Shown: positions 42,274-52,816, counted from the first letter of the stretch. The stretch: DNA of 64,000 bases from Gaiellasilicea sp963749515 (GCA_963749515.1 CAVVMR010000013.1:5654-69653), one strand, 5' to 3'. The notes: generated from the letters alone by a model not told the origin. Program-made: numbers and translations.

Positions 42274-43208
42274 GGCTCCGGAGCGGGCTTCTTCCCGGCG
42301 ATCGAGCGCCAGTCGGTGTGGCCGAGGGTGAGGAAGAGCGCCGTGAAGCCGAGGATCACGTTGGTGACGATCAGCGTCAGCTTCATGCCGACGCTGAACG
42401 CGATCAGCGTCGCGCGTCCGATCCCAGTGCCTGAGAAGACGTAGACGATGAACGCCTGCTCGGTGCCGATCCCGCCGGGTGAGATGGGCACGAGCGTGGC
42501 GAGGCTCTGGGTGACCTGAACCAGGAGGACGTTGCGGATCGACTGCGGGATCCCGAACGCGTCGAGGAAGAACCAGATCGCGATGAAGCGGAGCGCCCAG
42601 TCGCCTGCCTGCCAGAGCGCGACGCGGCGGAGGTACTCGGTGCGGTCGCGCAGGACGGCGAGGCCCTGCCCGACGTGCGCCTTGAACTCGTCGATATGGA
42701 TCCGCGCCCAGAAGAACCCGACCGTTCCGAAGATCGCCAGGACGATGAGCAGCACGGCCGAAAACTCCGGATTGGAGACGAAGAAGCCGAAATCGAAGCC
42801 GGGGAGCTTGCCCAGGGAGCCGATTCCCGGGAGGACGCCGAGCGTGAGCGCGTAGGCGAAGATCAGGATCGCCATCGCCGAGTCGAAGATGGAGAGGACG
42901 AGCAGCGACGAGGCGAGGGTCGTGTAGGTGCTGCCCGCCACCGCACGGTGCGCGATGTAGAGCCGCACGGCGTCGCCCGCGCGGGCCGGGATGATCGCAT
43001 TGACGCCGACTCCGGACAGGTACGCGGCGTAGATCGAGCGCCAGGGGACCTCCGTGTCGGGGTACGAGGTGGCGAGCGTGTTCCTCCACGCGCGGCTCGT
43101 GCACATGGTCTTCAGCACGTGGCAGGCGATCGCCAGCCCGAGCGCGCTGAACTCGACGGCGGCGAGCGACTCGAAGAAAACCCGGATTGCGTGGAGGACG
43201 TCGCCCAC
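42270..43208 (-). CDS. Lysylphosphatidylglycerol synthase TM-region/YbhN-like flippase-like membrane protein
   Basis: This 312-residue polytopic protein of the UPF0104/LPG_synthase_TM family shows AYLSGVGVNAIIPARAGDAVRLYI and ATLVPISPGGIGTEQAFIVYV, the conserved helices of that group. Relatives translocate or help make aminoacyl and other lipids. The C-terminal synthase domain of MprF is missing. GTG 43208 follows TAGGTT by six bases, so it is probably leaderless. It is downstream of pruA on the same strand. Confidence 0.87.
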   Translation of the reverse strand: MGDVLHAIRVFFESLAAVEFSALGLAIACHVLKTMCTSRAWRNTLATSYPDTEVPWRSIYAAYLSGVGVNAIIPARAGDAVRLYIAHRAVAGSTYTTLASSLLVLSIFDSAMAILIFAYALTLGVLPGIGSLGKLPGFDFGFFVSNPEFSAVLLIVLAIFGTVGFFWARIHIDEFKAHVGQGLAVLRDRTEYLRRVALWQAGDWALRFIAIWFFLDAFGIPQSIRNVLLVQVTQSLATLVPISPGGIGTEQAFIVYVFSGTGIGRATLIAFSVGMKLTLIVTNVILGFTALFLTLGHTDWRSIAGKKPAPEP

Positions 43209-43239
43209 GCGATCAACCTATCGCGCTCGACCTTGCGTG

Positions 43240-44889
<1,650 letters not shown>

Positions 44890-44895
44890 GGCGCG

Positions 44896-44905
44896 ATTGT
44901 AGAGT
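44896..44905. promoter_or_regulatory. Overlapping divergent -10 boxes (pruA / ogt)
   Basis: On the minus strand TACAAT (44901-44896) is six bases from the pruA GTG. On the plus strand TAGAGT (44900-44905) is seven bases from the ogt ATG. The two boxes share bases 44900-44901, so only one polymerase could open the region at a time, and both transcripts would lack a leader. Confidence 0.55.
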
Positions 44906-44912
44906 CGGGTCG

Positions 44913-45473
44913 ATGCGCGTGACGCGGCATCCCTACGAGATCGATGGCTGGGGGGTCGGGGAGCTGTGGATCGGCGACGGGCAGGTGGTGGTAGCCCACG
45001 ACCCACCGGCGCCCGGCGTCCGGCTGCACGGCGCCCTGTCCGGAAACACACCCCGAACCAGCCCCAGGGGCACCCCGGGTGTCCCTACTGAAACGCTATC
45101 GGGAGATCCGCTGCAGGACGGTGACGGCTTCGTGACCGAATTGCTCCAATCGATCCACAGCTACTTCCGGGGCGAGCGCGTCTCGTTTGCAGACGTGCCG
45201 CTGGACGGCGACTGGGCGACACCGTTCCAGGAGGCGCTCGCAGAGGCGCTCCGGAATGTCCCGTGGGGCGAGGTCGTCAGCTACGGCGAGCTCTCGGCGC
45301 TGGCGGGCCGGCAGCGGGCGGCGCGTGCCGCCGGAACGTTCTGTGCCGAGAACCGCTTCTCGCTCTTCGTCCCGTGCCATCGAGTGGTCAGTGCGAACGG
45401 GATCGGCGGCTACGGCTCGCTCGGGGTCGACTACAAGCGCCGGCTGCTCCGCCTGGAGGGGTGGACCTCATGA
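44913..45473 (+). CDS. ogt: Methylated-DNA-[protein]-cysteine methyltransferase
   Basis: This 186-residue protein has WATPFQEALAEALRNVPWGEVVSYGELSALAG and the alkyl-acceptor site FVPCHRVV, with GIGGYGSLGVDYKRRLLRLEG closing the domain. It removes O6-alkyl groups from guanine by suicidal transfer to Cys. Residues about 40-67 (GNTPRTSPRGTPGVPTETL) are Pro/Thr/Gly-rich and look inserted. ATG 44913 follows TAGAGT by seven bases. It overlaps whiA by four bases. Confidence 0.92.
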   Translation: MRVTRHPYEIDGWGVGELWIGDGQVVVAHDPPAPGVRLHGALSGNTPRTSPRGTPGVPTETLSGDPLQDGDGFVTELLQSIHSYFRGERVSFADVPLDGDWATPFQEALAEALRNVPWGEVVSYGELSALAGRQRAARAAGTFCAENRFSLFVPCHRVVSANGIGGYGSLGVDYKRRLLRLEGWTS

Positions 45474-46390
45474 CCCTCTCCGACGACCTCCGGTCGGAGC
45501 TCGCCGCGATCGCGCCGAAGCGCGGCTGCTGCCGCCTGGCGGAGATCTCCGCGCTCTTCCACTCGGCCGGAAGCATCCATCTACGCGGCCGCGGCGAGAT
45601 CTCGCTCCACCTCGACCTGGCGACCGCCGCAATCGCCCGCCGCGGGTTCTCGCTTCTGCGCGAGCTCGGGATCCACTCCGAGATCCGGACGTACAGCCGC
45701 CGCTCGTTCGACCGCGCGACCCGCTACCAGCTCCACATCACCGGGGACGAGTCCGCGCTCGCGCTGCTCGTCGAGGCGGGAGTCCTCGATACCCGCCACG
45801 CCCCGGTCGAGCGTCCGCCGAAGCGCGTCGTCGGACGTGCCTGCTGCCGCGGCGCCTACCTCCGCGGAGCGCTCCTCGGCGGCGGCTCGCTCTCGGGGCC
45901 GAAGAGGCCGCATCTCGAGCTGCGGACGACCTCGCTGGAGGGGGCGGAGTTCCTGCGCACGGTCGCGGCTGCGGGGGAAGCGCAGCTGGGCGTCCTCGAC
46001 CGCGGCCGCCACGCCGTCGCCTACGCCAAGGGGCTCGACTCGATCGAGGCGGTGTTGAGCGCAGCGGGGGCGGGGGACACCGTCCTCGCGTTCGAGGAGC
46101 GCTCGGTGATCGCCGCCGCCCGTAGTGAGGCGAACCGGCTGGCCAACGCCGACCACGCCAATCTCGTCCGCACGAGCCGTGCCGCGCACGAACAGCTCGA
46201 GGCGGTGCGCTCGCTCCAGGCAGCGGGCACTCTCGAGCGGTTGCCGGACCGCCTGCACGAGATCGCCCGGCTCCGCCTCCGGCACCCAACCCTGCCGCTG
46301 CGCGAGCTGGCCGCCCGCTGCGAGCCGCCGACCACGAAGGCCTCGGCGCACCGCCGGCTCCGAAAGCTTCAGGAGCTTGCAAGCCGCTGA
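45470..46390 (+). CDS. whiA: DNA-binding protein WhiA
   Basis: This 306-residue protein has a LAGLIDADG-like N-terminal domain (CCRLAEISALFHSAGSIHLRG, CCRGAYLRGALLGGGSLSGPKRPHLEL). The C-terminal helix-turn-helix is LHEIARLRLRHPTLPLRELAARC with TTKASAHRRLRKL. WhiA controls sporulation in Streptomyces and cell division or chromosome functions elsewhere. ATG 45470 follows GGAGGGG. rapZ and yvcK are missing upstream, although uvrC and gap remain nearby. Confidence 0.96.
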   Translation: MTLSDDLRSELAAIAPKRGCCRLAEISALFHSAGSIHLRGRGEISLHLDLATAAIARRGFSLLRELGIHSEIRTYSRRSFDRATRYQLHITGDESALALLVEAGVLDTRHAPVERPPKRVVGRACCRGAYLRGALLGGGSLSGPKRPHLELRTTSLEGAEFLRTVAAAGEAQLGVLDRGRHAVAYAKGLDSIEAVLSAAGAGDTVLAFEERSVIAAARSEANRLANADHANLVRTSRAAHEQLEAVRSLQAAGTLERLPDRLHEIARLRLRHPTLPLRELAARCEPPTTKASAHRRLRKLQELASR

Positions 46391-46441
46391 AGCATGCCGT
46401 TTCTCACTTGTAACGCCGGTGACTAAAACGACGAATTGTCC

Positions 46442-46639
46442 TAGTGTTGACAGTGCGGGTCCGTGCTCGTCCGGCGGCGGATTCAGACCCCGTCCGTCCT
46501 CGGCACCAGAGCACGGCATGTGGAGGGGGAGGTCGTCCTCGGAGCTCCCCCTCCAGCCCGCGCTGTTCCTTTCCGGGCGCAACCGGGATCGGAATCTGCG
46601 GGAGCAGATTCCGATCCGCGCCGAGACCCCTAAAGGGTC
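46442..46639 (+). ncRNA. Candidate structured non-coding RNA in the whiA-M32 gap
   Basis: The 316-base gap 46391-46706 shows no convincing protein gene but four hairpins on the plus strand. CCGTGCTC/GAGCACGG spans 46461-46468 and 46509-46516. TGGAGGGGGAG/CTCCCCCTCCA spans 46521-46531 and 46545-46555. A 14-bp perfect stem at 46586-46599/46604-46617 has loop GGGA, extended by GGCGC/GCGCC (46576-46580, 46618-46622) across a five-base bulge. GACCC/GGGTC spans 46625-46639. TAGTGT (46442-46447) could be a -10 box. A run of intergenic terminators is the alternative reading. Confidence 0.4.
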
Positions 46640-46706
46640 GCTTCGCTCCCGGGATCAATGACGAGTACTGCCCATGATCTGTCCCTGTCTAGGTACGGTC
46701 TCGTCC

Positions 46707-48194
46707 GTGGATACCGCGTTCACCGAATTGAAAGAGCGAGTCAACGAGATCGAGGATCTCGACCGCACGTCCTCGCTCCTCGGCTGGGACCAGCAAGTCA
46801 AGATGCCGCCCGGAGGCGCCGGGGTGCGCGCCGAGCAGCTGGCGACCATCAACCGGATCTCGCACGAGGCGCTCACCTCCGACGAGATGGGCCGGCTCCT
46901 CGACAAGCTGACCGGCTTCGAGGAGTCGCAGCCGTACGACTCGTACGAGGCGAGCCTGATCCGGCTCGTCCGTCGCGACTGGGAGAAGGCACGCCGCGTG
47001 CCGGCCGAGTTGCGCGGCGAGATGTCGCGCGCCGCCTCCCTGGCGATGCCCGTCTGGGTCAAGGCGCGTCAGGACTCGGACTTCTCGCACTTTCTGCCGG
47101 CGCTCCGCAACAACTTCGACCTGCGCCGCCAGTACGTCGAGTGCTTCGACGACTACGACGAGCCCTACGACGTCCTGCTCGACGACTTCGAGCCGGGCAT
47201 GAAGACGGCGGAGGTGCGCTCCGTCTTCGCTCGGATCAAGGAAGAGCAAGTTCCGCTGGTCGCCGCCGCCCGCGCGCAGGGAGACCGTCCCGTACGGGAC
47301 GTCACCTTCCCGATCGAGCGGCAGAAGGAGTACGAGCTGAAGGTGATCGAGCGCTTCGGCTTCGACCCGTCCGAATGGCGCCTCGACACGGCTGTCCACC
47401 CGTTCGCCTCCTCGATCGCGATCGGCGACATCCGCCTCACGACCCGCTACTTCGAGGACAACCTCGACGGGCTCTTCGGGACGATGCACGAGTGCGGGCA
47501 CGGCCTCTACGAGCACGGCGTCGCCCGCGAGCTCGAGCGAACTCCGCTCGCCCACGGCGCCTCACTCGGCCTGCACGAGTCGCAGAGCCGCATGTGGGAG
47601 AACATGGTCGGCCGCAGCCTCCCGTTCTGGCGATACTTCTATCCGCAGCTGAAGAGCACGTTCCCGGAAGCGCTCGGCAACGTCGAGCTCGAGGACTGGT
47701 ACCGCTCCGTCAACTGGGTCGAGCCCTCGCTGATCCGGGTCGAGGCAGACGAGGCCACGTACAACCTCCACATCATCCTCCGCTTCGAGCTCGAGCAGGA
47801 GCTGCTCGCGGACACGATCGACCTCAAGGAGCTGCCCGAGATCTGGAATCAGCGGATGAAGGAGTACCTCGGCGTCGAGCCTCCCAACGATGCACTCGGC
47901 ATCCTCCAGGACATGCACTGGGCAGTCGGAGCGATCGGCTACTTCTCCACCTACGCGCTCGGCAACGTCATCTCGGGTCAGCTGTGGGAGAAGGTGAACG
48001 CCGACGTGCCCGACCTGCACGAGCAGTTCGAGCAAGGCGAGTTCGGCGCGCTCGCCGACTGGCTGCGCGAGAGCCTCTGGCAGCACGGCCGCAAGTACAC
48101 ACCGCGCGAGATGGTCGAGCGGATCACCGGCGGGGGGCTCGACCCGGAGCCGTACCTGCGGTATCTGCGCGGGAAATACCCGCTGGCAATCTAG
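46707..48194 (+). CDS. M32-family metallocarboxypeptidase (thermostable carboxypeptidase Taq-like)
   Basis: This 495-residue enzyme has zinc motif HECGH in LFGTMHECGHGLYEHG, followed by the third ligand Glu in LGLHESQSRMWENMVGRS. The start TELKERVNEIEDLDRTSSLLGWDQQVKMPPGG and the segment HPFASSIAIGDIRLTTRY are typical of M32. It trims C-terminal residues from peptides in the cytoplasm. GTG 46707 follows TACGGT (46694-46699) by seven bases, suggesting a leaderless message. It precedes gap by 43 bases. Confidence 0.94.
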   Translation: MDTAFTELKERVNEIEDLDRTSSLLGWDQQVKMPPGGAGVRAEQLATINRISHEALTSDEMGRLLDKLTGFEESQPYDSYEASLIRLVRRDWEKARRVPAELRGEMSRAASLAMPVWVKARQDSDFSHFLPALRNNFDLRRQYVECFDDYDEPYDVLLDDFEPGMKTAEVRSVFARIKEEQVPLVAAARAQGDRPVRDVTFPIERQKEYELKVIERFGFDPSEWRLDTAVHPFASSIAIGDIRLTTRYFEDNLDGLFGTMHECGHGLYEHGVARELERTPLAHGASLGLHESQSRMWENMVGRSLPFWRYFYPQLKSTFPEALGNVELEDWYRSVNWVEPSLIRVEADEATYNLHIILRFELEQELLADTIDLKELPEIWNQRMKEYLGVEPPNDALGILQDMHWAVGAIGYFSTYALGNVISGQLWEKVNADVPDLHEQFEQGEFGALADWLRESLWQHGRKYTPREMVERITGGGLDPEPYLRYLRGKYPLAI

Positions 48195-48237
48195 ACTCGG
48201 CCCCGGCAACCGACACTGCGCAGGAGGAAGAGAGCGA

Positions 48238-49233
48238 ATGGCGATTCGTGTGGGCATCAACGGCTTCGGCCGGATCGGGCGTAACTTCTTCCGGGCGCAG
48301 CTCGAGCGCGAGTCCGACATCCAGATCGTCGCCGCGAACGACCTGGGCGACCAGGCGACGATGGCGCACCTGCTCAAGTACGACTCGAATCTCGGGCCGT
48401 TCGCCGGCGACGTCGAGCTCGGTGACGGCGTGATTCGGGCCGGCGGCGAAGAGGTCAAGCTCTTCTCCGAGCGCGATCCCGGGGCGATCCCGTGGGGAGA
48501 CGTCGGTGTCGACGTCGTCCTCGAGTCGACCGGCTTCTTCACGAAGCGCGACGGCGCGCAGAAGCACCTCGACGCCGGCGCGAAGAAGGTCGTCATCTCC
48601 GCGCCCGCGACCGAGCCGGACATCACGCTCGTGCTGGGGGTCAACGACGGCGACTACGACAAGGACGCGCACCACATCGTCTCGAACGCCTCCTGCACGA
48701 CGAACTGCGTGGCGCCGATGGCGAAGGTGCTCCACGACGCGTTCACGGTCGAGCAGGGCTTCATGACCACGATCCACGCGTACACCAACGACCAGCGTGT
48801 GCTCGACCTGCCGCACGAGGACATCCGTCGCGCCCGGGCCGCCGCGGTCAACCTGATCCCTACCTCCACCGGCGCCGCGCGGGCGATCGGGCTCGTCCTT
48901 CCTGAGCTGAAGGGAAAGGTGGACGGCATGTCGATGCGCGCCCCGGTGCCGACGGGGTCGGTCACCGATCTCGTCGTCCGCGTCGGCCGCGAGACGACCG
49001 TCGAGGAGGTCAACGACGCGTTTCGCACGGCGGCCGCCGGCCCGCTCGCGAACTACCTCGAGTACACCCAGGACCCGATCGTCTCGTCCGACATCAAGCG
49101 GTCGCCCTACTCGTGCATCTTCGACAGCGAGCTGACGATGGTGAACGGCACGATGGTGAAGGTCTTCGGCTGGTACGACAACGAGTGGGGCTACTCGTGC
49201 CGGCTCGTCGATCTGATGGGCAAGCTGCTCTGA
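48238..49233 (+). CDS. gap: Glyceraldehyde-3-phosphate dehydrogenase, type I
   Basis: This 331-residue enzyme has the NAD site (RVGINGFGRIGRNFFRA), catalytic Cys in SNASCTTNCVAPMAKVL, TGAARAIGLVLPELKGKVDGMSMRAPVPTGS and WYDNEWGYSCRLVDL. It heads the glycolytic operon gap-VOC-pgk-tpiA-gpmI. ATG 48238 has AGGAGGAAG upstream. TAGACT (48192-48197), overlapping the M32 stop, may be the -10 box of the operon promoter. Confidence 0.97.
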   Translation: MAIRVGINGFGRIGRNFFRAQLERESDIQIVAANDLGDQATMAHLLKYDSNLGPFAGDVELGDGVIRAGGEEVKLFSERDPGAIPWGDVGVDVVLESTGFFTKRDGAQKHLDAGAKKVVISAPATEPDITLVLGVNDGDYDKDAHHIVSNASCTTNCVAPMAKVLHDAFTVEQGFMTTIHAYTNDQRVLDLPHEDIRRARAAAVNLIPTSTGAARAIGLVLPELKGKVDGMSMRAPVPTGSVTDLVVRVGRETTVEEVNDAFRTAAAGPLANYLEYTQDPIVSSDIKRSPYSCIFDSELTMVNGTMVKVFGWYDNEWGYSCRLVDLMGKLL

Positions 49234-49604
49234 TGAAGTTCTCGCAGGTCAGGCTGCTCGTCGACGACTTCGGCGCCGCGTTCCGGTTCTATCGCGACGA
49301 GCTCGGGCTCGAGGCCGGCTTCGGCGACGAGTCGAGCGGCTATGCGTCGTTCGCCACGGCTGGAGGCACGATCGCGATCTTCGGACGGTCCGAGCAGGGC
49401 GAGGTGGTCGACCTGCGCGGCCAAGGGGACTCGACCCTCACCGTGCTCGAGGTGGATGACGTCGACGCTGCGGTCGAGCGCCTGCGCGAGTACGTGGCGC
49501 AGGACCCGCAGGACAAGCCGGACTGGGGCGGACGGGTCGCCTACCTCCGTGACCCGTCGGGCAACCTGCTCGAGCTCTTCCAGGAGCTCTCTGCGTCCGA
49601 ATGA
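49233..49604 (+). CDS. VOC-family (glyoxalase/bleomycin resistance-like) protein
   Basis: This 123-residue protein has the two beta-alpha-beta-beta-beta modules of the vicinal oxygen chelate fold: VRLLVDDFGAAFRFYRDELGLEAGF first, YLRDPSGNLLELFQEL last. Its insertion between gap and pgk, with one-base overlap at gap and four at pgk, is unusual. A role in methylglyoxal or other glycolytic by-product removal is possible but unproven. Confidence 0.85.
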   Translation: MKFSQVRLLVDDFGAAFRFYRDELGLEAGFGDESSGYASFATAGGTIAIFGRSEQGEVVDLRGQGDSTLTVLEVDDVDAAVERLREYVAQDPQDKPDWGGRVAYLRDPSGNLLELFQELSASE

Positions 49605-50644
49605 GGCTGCCTCGCTCCGTCCGCGAGGCCGCTGTCGAGGGCAAGGCCGTGCTCGTACGGGCGGATCTGAACGTTCCACTCGATGACGGGAGGGTCGCCG
49701 ACGACACGCGCATCCGCGCCGCCCTGCCGACGCTCGAGCTGCTGCTCGAGCGCAACGCGACCGAGGTGCGGGTCTGCTCGCACCTCGGGCGGCCGAAGGG
49801 CGAGGACCCTGCATTTCGGATCGAGCCCGTGCGCGAGCATCTGCGCTCACTCCTGCCGGACGAGCGGATCGAGGTGCTCGAGAACACGCGCTTTCACCCG
49901 GGCGAGACGAAGAACGACCCCGAGCTCGCGCGCGAGCTCGCACAGGGCTGCGATCTCTTCGTCAACGACGCGTTTGGCTCGGCGCACCGTGCGCACGCCT
50001 CGACGGTTGGGGTCGCGGAGTTGCTGCCTGCCTACGCCGGCCTCCTGCTCCTCGCCGAGCTCGAGCACCTCGGGCGGCTGCTCGGCGACGTCGAGCGGCC
50101 ATTCCTGCTGGTCACGGGCGGCGCCAAGGTGGAGGACAAGCTCGGCGTGCTCAAGAACCTCGGCGGCCGCGCAGACGAAGTGCTCGTCGGCGGCAAGATG
50201 GCCGAGGAGCTGCGGGAGGAGAACCCGCTGCCGTTCCCGGTCGTGCTCCCGACCGATGTCGTCGCGGCAAGTGCGTTCGAGGCCGACGCGGAGACCCAGG
50301 TGGCGCCGTTCGACGCGCTTCCCGCGGGCTGGCTCGGGCTCGACATCGGCCCGGATTCGCGCGCCGATTTCGCCCGCCGGATCCAGGCTGCGAAGACGGT
50401 GTTCTGGAACGGCCCCATGGGGGTCTTCGAGTGGGAGCAGTTCGCGGAGGGGACGAAGGTCGTCGCACAGGCCGTCGCGTCGGTCGACGGCTACACGGTC
50501 GTCGGCGGTGGCGACTCCGTCCGCGCGGTGAACGAGCTCGATCTCGACGAGCAGGTCTCTTGGGTCTCGACCGGCGGCGGCGCGTCGCTGGAGCTGCTGG
50601 AGGGCAGGGATCTCCCCGGCGTGGCCGCAATCCCGGAGAATTGA
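49601..50644 (+). CDS. pgk: Phosphoglycerate kinase (compact form)
   Basis: This 347-residue enzyme has VRADLNVPLDDGRVADDTRI, SHLGRPKG, FVNDAFGSAHRAHASTVG, LVTGGAKVEDKLGVLKNL, GPMGVFEWEQFAEGT, VVGGGDSV and STGGGASLELLEG, covering both substrate domains. It is about 40-50 residues shorter than most bacterial PGKs. The missing part is mainly between GGKMAEEL and LPTDVVAASAF, where the usual helix-rich stretch is cut down. It overlaps the VOC stop and precedes tpiA by four bases. Confidence 0.95.
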   Translation: MRLPRSVREAAVEGKAVLVRADLNVPLDDGRVADDTRIRAALPTLELLLERNATEVRVCSHLGRPKGEDPAFRIEPVREHLRSLLPDERIEVLENTRFHPGETKNDPELARELAQGCDLFVNDAFGSAHRAHASTVGVAELLPAYAGLLLLAELEHLGRLLGDVERPFLLVTGGAKVEDKLGVLKNLGGRADEVLVGGKMAEELREENPLPFPVVLPTDVVAASAFEADAETQVAPFDALPAGWLGLDIGPDSRADFARRIQAAKTVFWNGPMGVFEWEQFAEGTKVVAQAVASVDGYTVVGGGDSVRAVNELDLDEQVSWVSTGGGASLELLEGRDLPGVAAIPEN

Positions 50645-50648
50645 CCCG

Positions 50649-51341
50649 ATGCTGATTGCCGGCAACTGGAAGATGTTCAAAGGCCCGGCCGAGGCGCGCG
50701 CCTTTTTCGAGGGCTTCGAGGCTCCCGAGGGCGTCGACGTCGTCTTCTGCCCGCCGTACGTCTCTCTCGGTGCAGCCGTGGAGACCGGACAGACGATCTA
50801 TGCCCAGAACGTGCACTGGGAGCCGAGCGGCGCCTACACGGGCGAGATCTCGCCCGAGATGCTCGTGGAGCTCGGTGTGCAAGGTGCGCTCGTCGGCCAC
50901 TCGGAGCGGCGCCAGCTGTTCGGGGAGAGCGACGAGACTGTCGCGCGCCGCGCCCGGACCGCGCTCGAGGCCGGACTCGGCGTGATCGCCTGCGTCGGCG
51001 AGACGCTCGAGCAGCGCGAGTCGGGGGACACCGAGCTCGTGCTCAAGATCCAGGTGGAGGCGATCGCCTTCGCGGCCGGCGATCACGAGCGGCTCGTGAT
51101 CGCCTATGAGCCCGTATGGGCGATTGGCACCGGCAAGACCGCGACACCCGAGCTGGCCGAGGAGGCGCACGCATTCATCAAGGGCCTGCTCGACCGGCCC
51201 GTGCTGTACGGCGGCTCGGTCAAGCCGGAGAATGCGGCCGAGCTGATGTCGCAGCCGTCGGTCGACGGCGCCCTCGTCGGCGGCGCCTCGCTCGATCCCG
51301 ACTCCTTCGCAGCGATTTGCCGGACAGCGTCGACCTCGTAA
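50649..51341 (+). CDS. tpiA: Triosephosphate isomerase
   Basis: This 230-residue enzyme has the catalytic Lys in AGNWKMFKG, His in LVGHSERRQLFGES, Glu in IAYEPVWAIGTGKTA and phosphate loops LYGGSVKPENA and ALVGGASLDPDSF. It interconverts dihydroxyacetone phosphate and glyceraldehyde 3-phosphate. It is about 20 residues shorter than typical, with the loss near the N-terminal half. The gene end overlaps the gpmI start by 25 bases. Confidence 0.97.
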   Translation: MLIAGNWKMFKGPAEARAFFEGFEAPEGVDVVFCPPYVSLGAAVETGQTIYAQNVHWEPSGAYTGEISPEMLVELGVQGALVGHSERRQLFGESDETVARRARTALEAGLGVIACVGETLEQRESGDTELVLKIQVEAIAFAAGDHERLVIAYEPVWAIGTGKTATPELAEEAHAFIKGLLDRPVLYGGSVKPENAAELMSQPSVDGALVGGASLDPDSFAAICRTASTS

Positions 51342-52816
51342 CGCTCGTCATTCTCGACGGCTGGGGCTGTGCGCCGGCGGGACCCGGTAACGCCGTCGAG
51401 CTGGCGGAGACTCCCGTCTTCGACCGGCTCTGGCGCGACTTCCCGCACACGACGCTGAAGGCCTCCGGCGAGGCGGTCGGGCTGCCCGAGGGGCAGATGG
51501 GCAACTCCGAGGTCGGCCATCTGACGATCGGCTCCGGGCGCGTCCTCTTCCAGGACCTGCAGCGCGTGAACGTTGCGACCCGCGACGGCTCGCTCTTCGA
51601 GAACCCGGCGCTGGTCGGTGCGTTCGACCGTGCGCGCGAGCGCGGCGGGGACGTGCACCTGCTGGGGCTCGTCTCGCACGGCGGGGTCCACTCGCATATC
51701 GATCACCTACAGGCGCTGCTCGAGCTCGGACGCAGACTCGGTATGGAGGAGCGCACCTGGATCGACGCCTTCACGGACGGGCGCGACGTCTCGCCGACGT
51801 CGGCCGTGTCCGATCTCGCGGAGCTGCCGCTCGACCGGATCGCGACGGTCGCCGGCCGCTACTGGGCGATGGACCGCGACAAGCGCGCAGAACGTACGCA
51901 AAGAGCGTTCGATGCGATCACCCGGCACATGGGTACACATGTGCCGGCACATAGCTTGTTGCGCAATGTGCAAGCGAGCTACGACGCAGGCGTGACGGAT
52001 GAGTTCCTCGAGCCGATCATCGTCGACGGCCGGCCCGCCCTCAGGCCAGGCGACGCGGCGATCTTCTTCAACTTCCGGCCGGATCGCGGCCGGCAGCTGG
52101 CGACCAAGCTCGTCGAGTCGGGCTTCGACCTGACGACGATGACCCGCTACTCGTCCGAGCTCGACGTGCCCGTCGCATTCGGCGAGCAGGAGGTCCGCTG
52201 GACGCTGGCAGAGACGCTCGCCGCCGCGGGAGCCCGTCAACTCCACGTCGCGGAGACCGAGAAGTACGCGCACGTCACCTACTTCTTCAACGGTGGCGTC
52301 GAGACCGAGTGGCCGGGCGAGACCCGCATCCTGGTGCCGAGCCCGCGCGACGTGCCGAGTTACGACCACAAGCCGGAGATGTCGGCTCGCGAGGTCGCCG
52401 CGCGCTTCGCGGCCGAGATCGGGGACGGCTACCGCTTCGCGGTGATCAACTTCGCGAACCCGGACATGGTCGGCCACACCGGCTCGATCCCGGCCGTCAC
52501 CAAGGCTGTCGAGGTGACGGACGAGTGCCTCGGGATGGTCGTCGAAGCCACCCAGGCTGCAGGCGGTGTGTGCCTGATTACGGCCGACCACGGCAATGCG
52601 GAGAAAATGCTCGAGCCCGACGGCGTCAGCCCCTTCACGGCCCACACCACGAATCCGGTGCCGCTCGTTCTCACGTCCCTCGATTACGCGCTCAAGGAAG
52701 GGGGTGAACTCTCCGATCTAGCCCCTACGGCCCTGCGGCTCCTGGGTTTGGACACACCGTCCGAGATAACGGGAGGCAACTTGTGCTCCACGGCGAAATC
52801 GGGACCTTCCATTTGA
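51317..52816 (+). CDS. gpmI: 2,3-bisphosphoglycerate-independent phosphoglycerate mutase
   Basis: This enzyme of about 499 residues has LVILDGWGCAPAGPGNA and catalytic Ser in GNSEVGHLTIGSGRVLFQDLQRVN. LVSHGGVHSHIDHL, AFTDGRDVSPTS, FFNFRPDRGRQL and TADHGNAEKML provide the alkaline-phosphatase-type metal ligands. TTG 51317 is the only start near the first conserved strand, which leaves a 25-base overlap with tpiA. It is the last enzyme of the glycolytic operon. Confidence 0.95.
   Translation: MPDSVDLVTLVILDGWGCAPAGPGNAVELAETPVFDRLWRDFPHTTLKASGEAVGLPEGQMGNSEVGHLTIGSGRVLFQDLQRVNVATRDGSLFENPALVGAFDRARERGGDVHLLGLVSHGGVHSHIDHLQALLELGRRLGMEERTWIDAFTDGRDVSPTSAVSDLAELPLDRIATVAGRYWAMDRDKRAERTQRAFDAITRHMGTHVPAHSLLRNVQASYDAGVTDEFLEPIIVDGRPALRPGDAAIFFNFRPDRGRQLATKLVESGFDLTTMTRYSSELDVPVAFGEQEVRWTLAETLAAAGARQLHVAETEKYAHVTYFFNGGVETEWPGETRILVPSPRDVPSYDHKPEMSAREVAARFAAEIGDGYRFAVINFANPDMVGHTGSIPAVTKAVEVTDECLGMVVEATQAAGGVCLITADHGNAEKMLEPDGVSPFTAHTTNPVPLVLTSLDYALKEGGELSDLAPTALRLLGLDTPSEITGGNLCSTAKSGPSI

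Noticed and set aside
46447..46452. TTGACA as the -35 of a promoter in the whiA-M32 gap
   Set aside because: No TANNNT box lies 16-19 bases downstream; TAGTGT just before it is a more plausible -10.
46404..46658. 84-codon minus-strand frame in the whiA-M32 gap
   Set aside because: It is low-complexity, rich in Arg and Pro, and coincides with the hairpin arms; the RNA-structure reading explains the sequence better.
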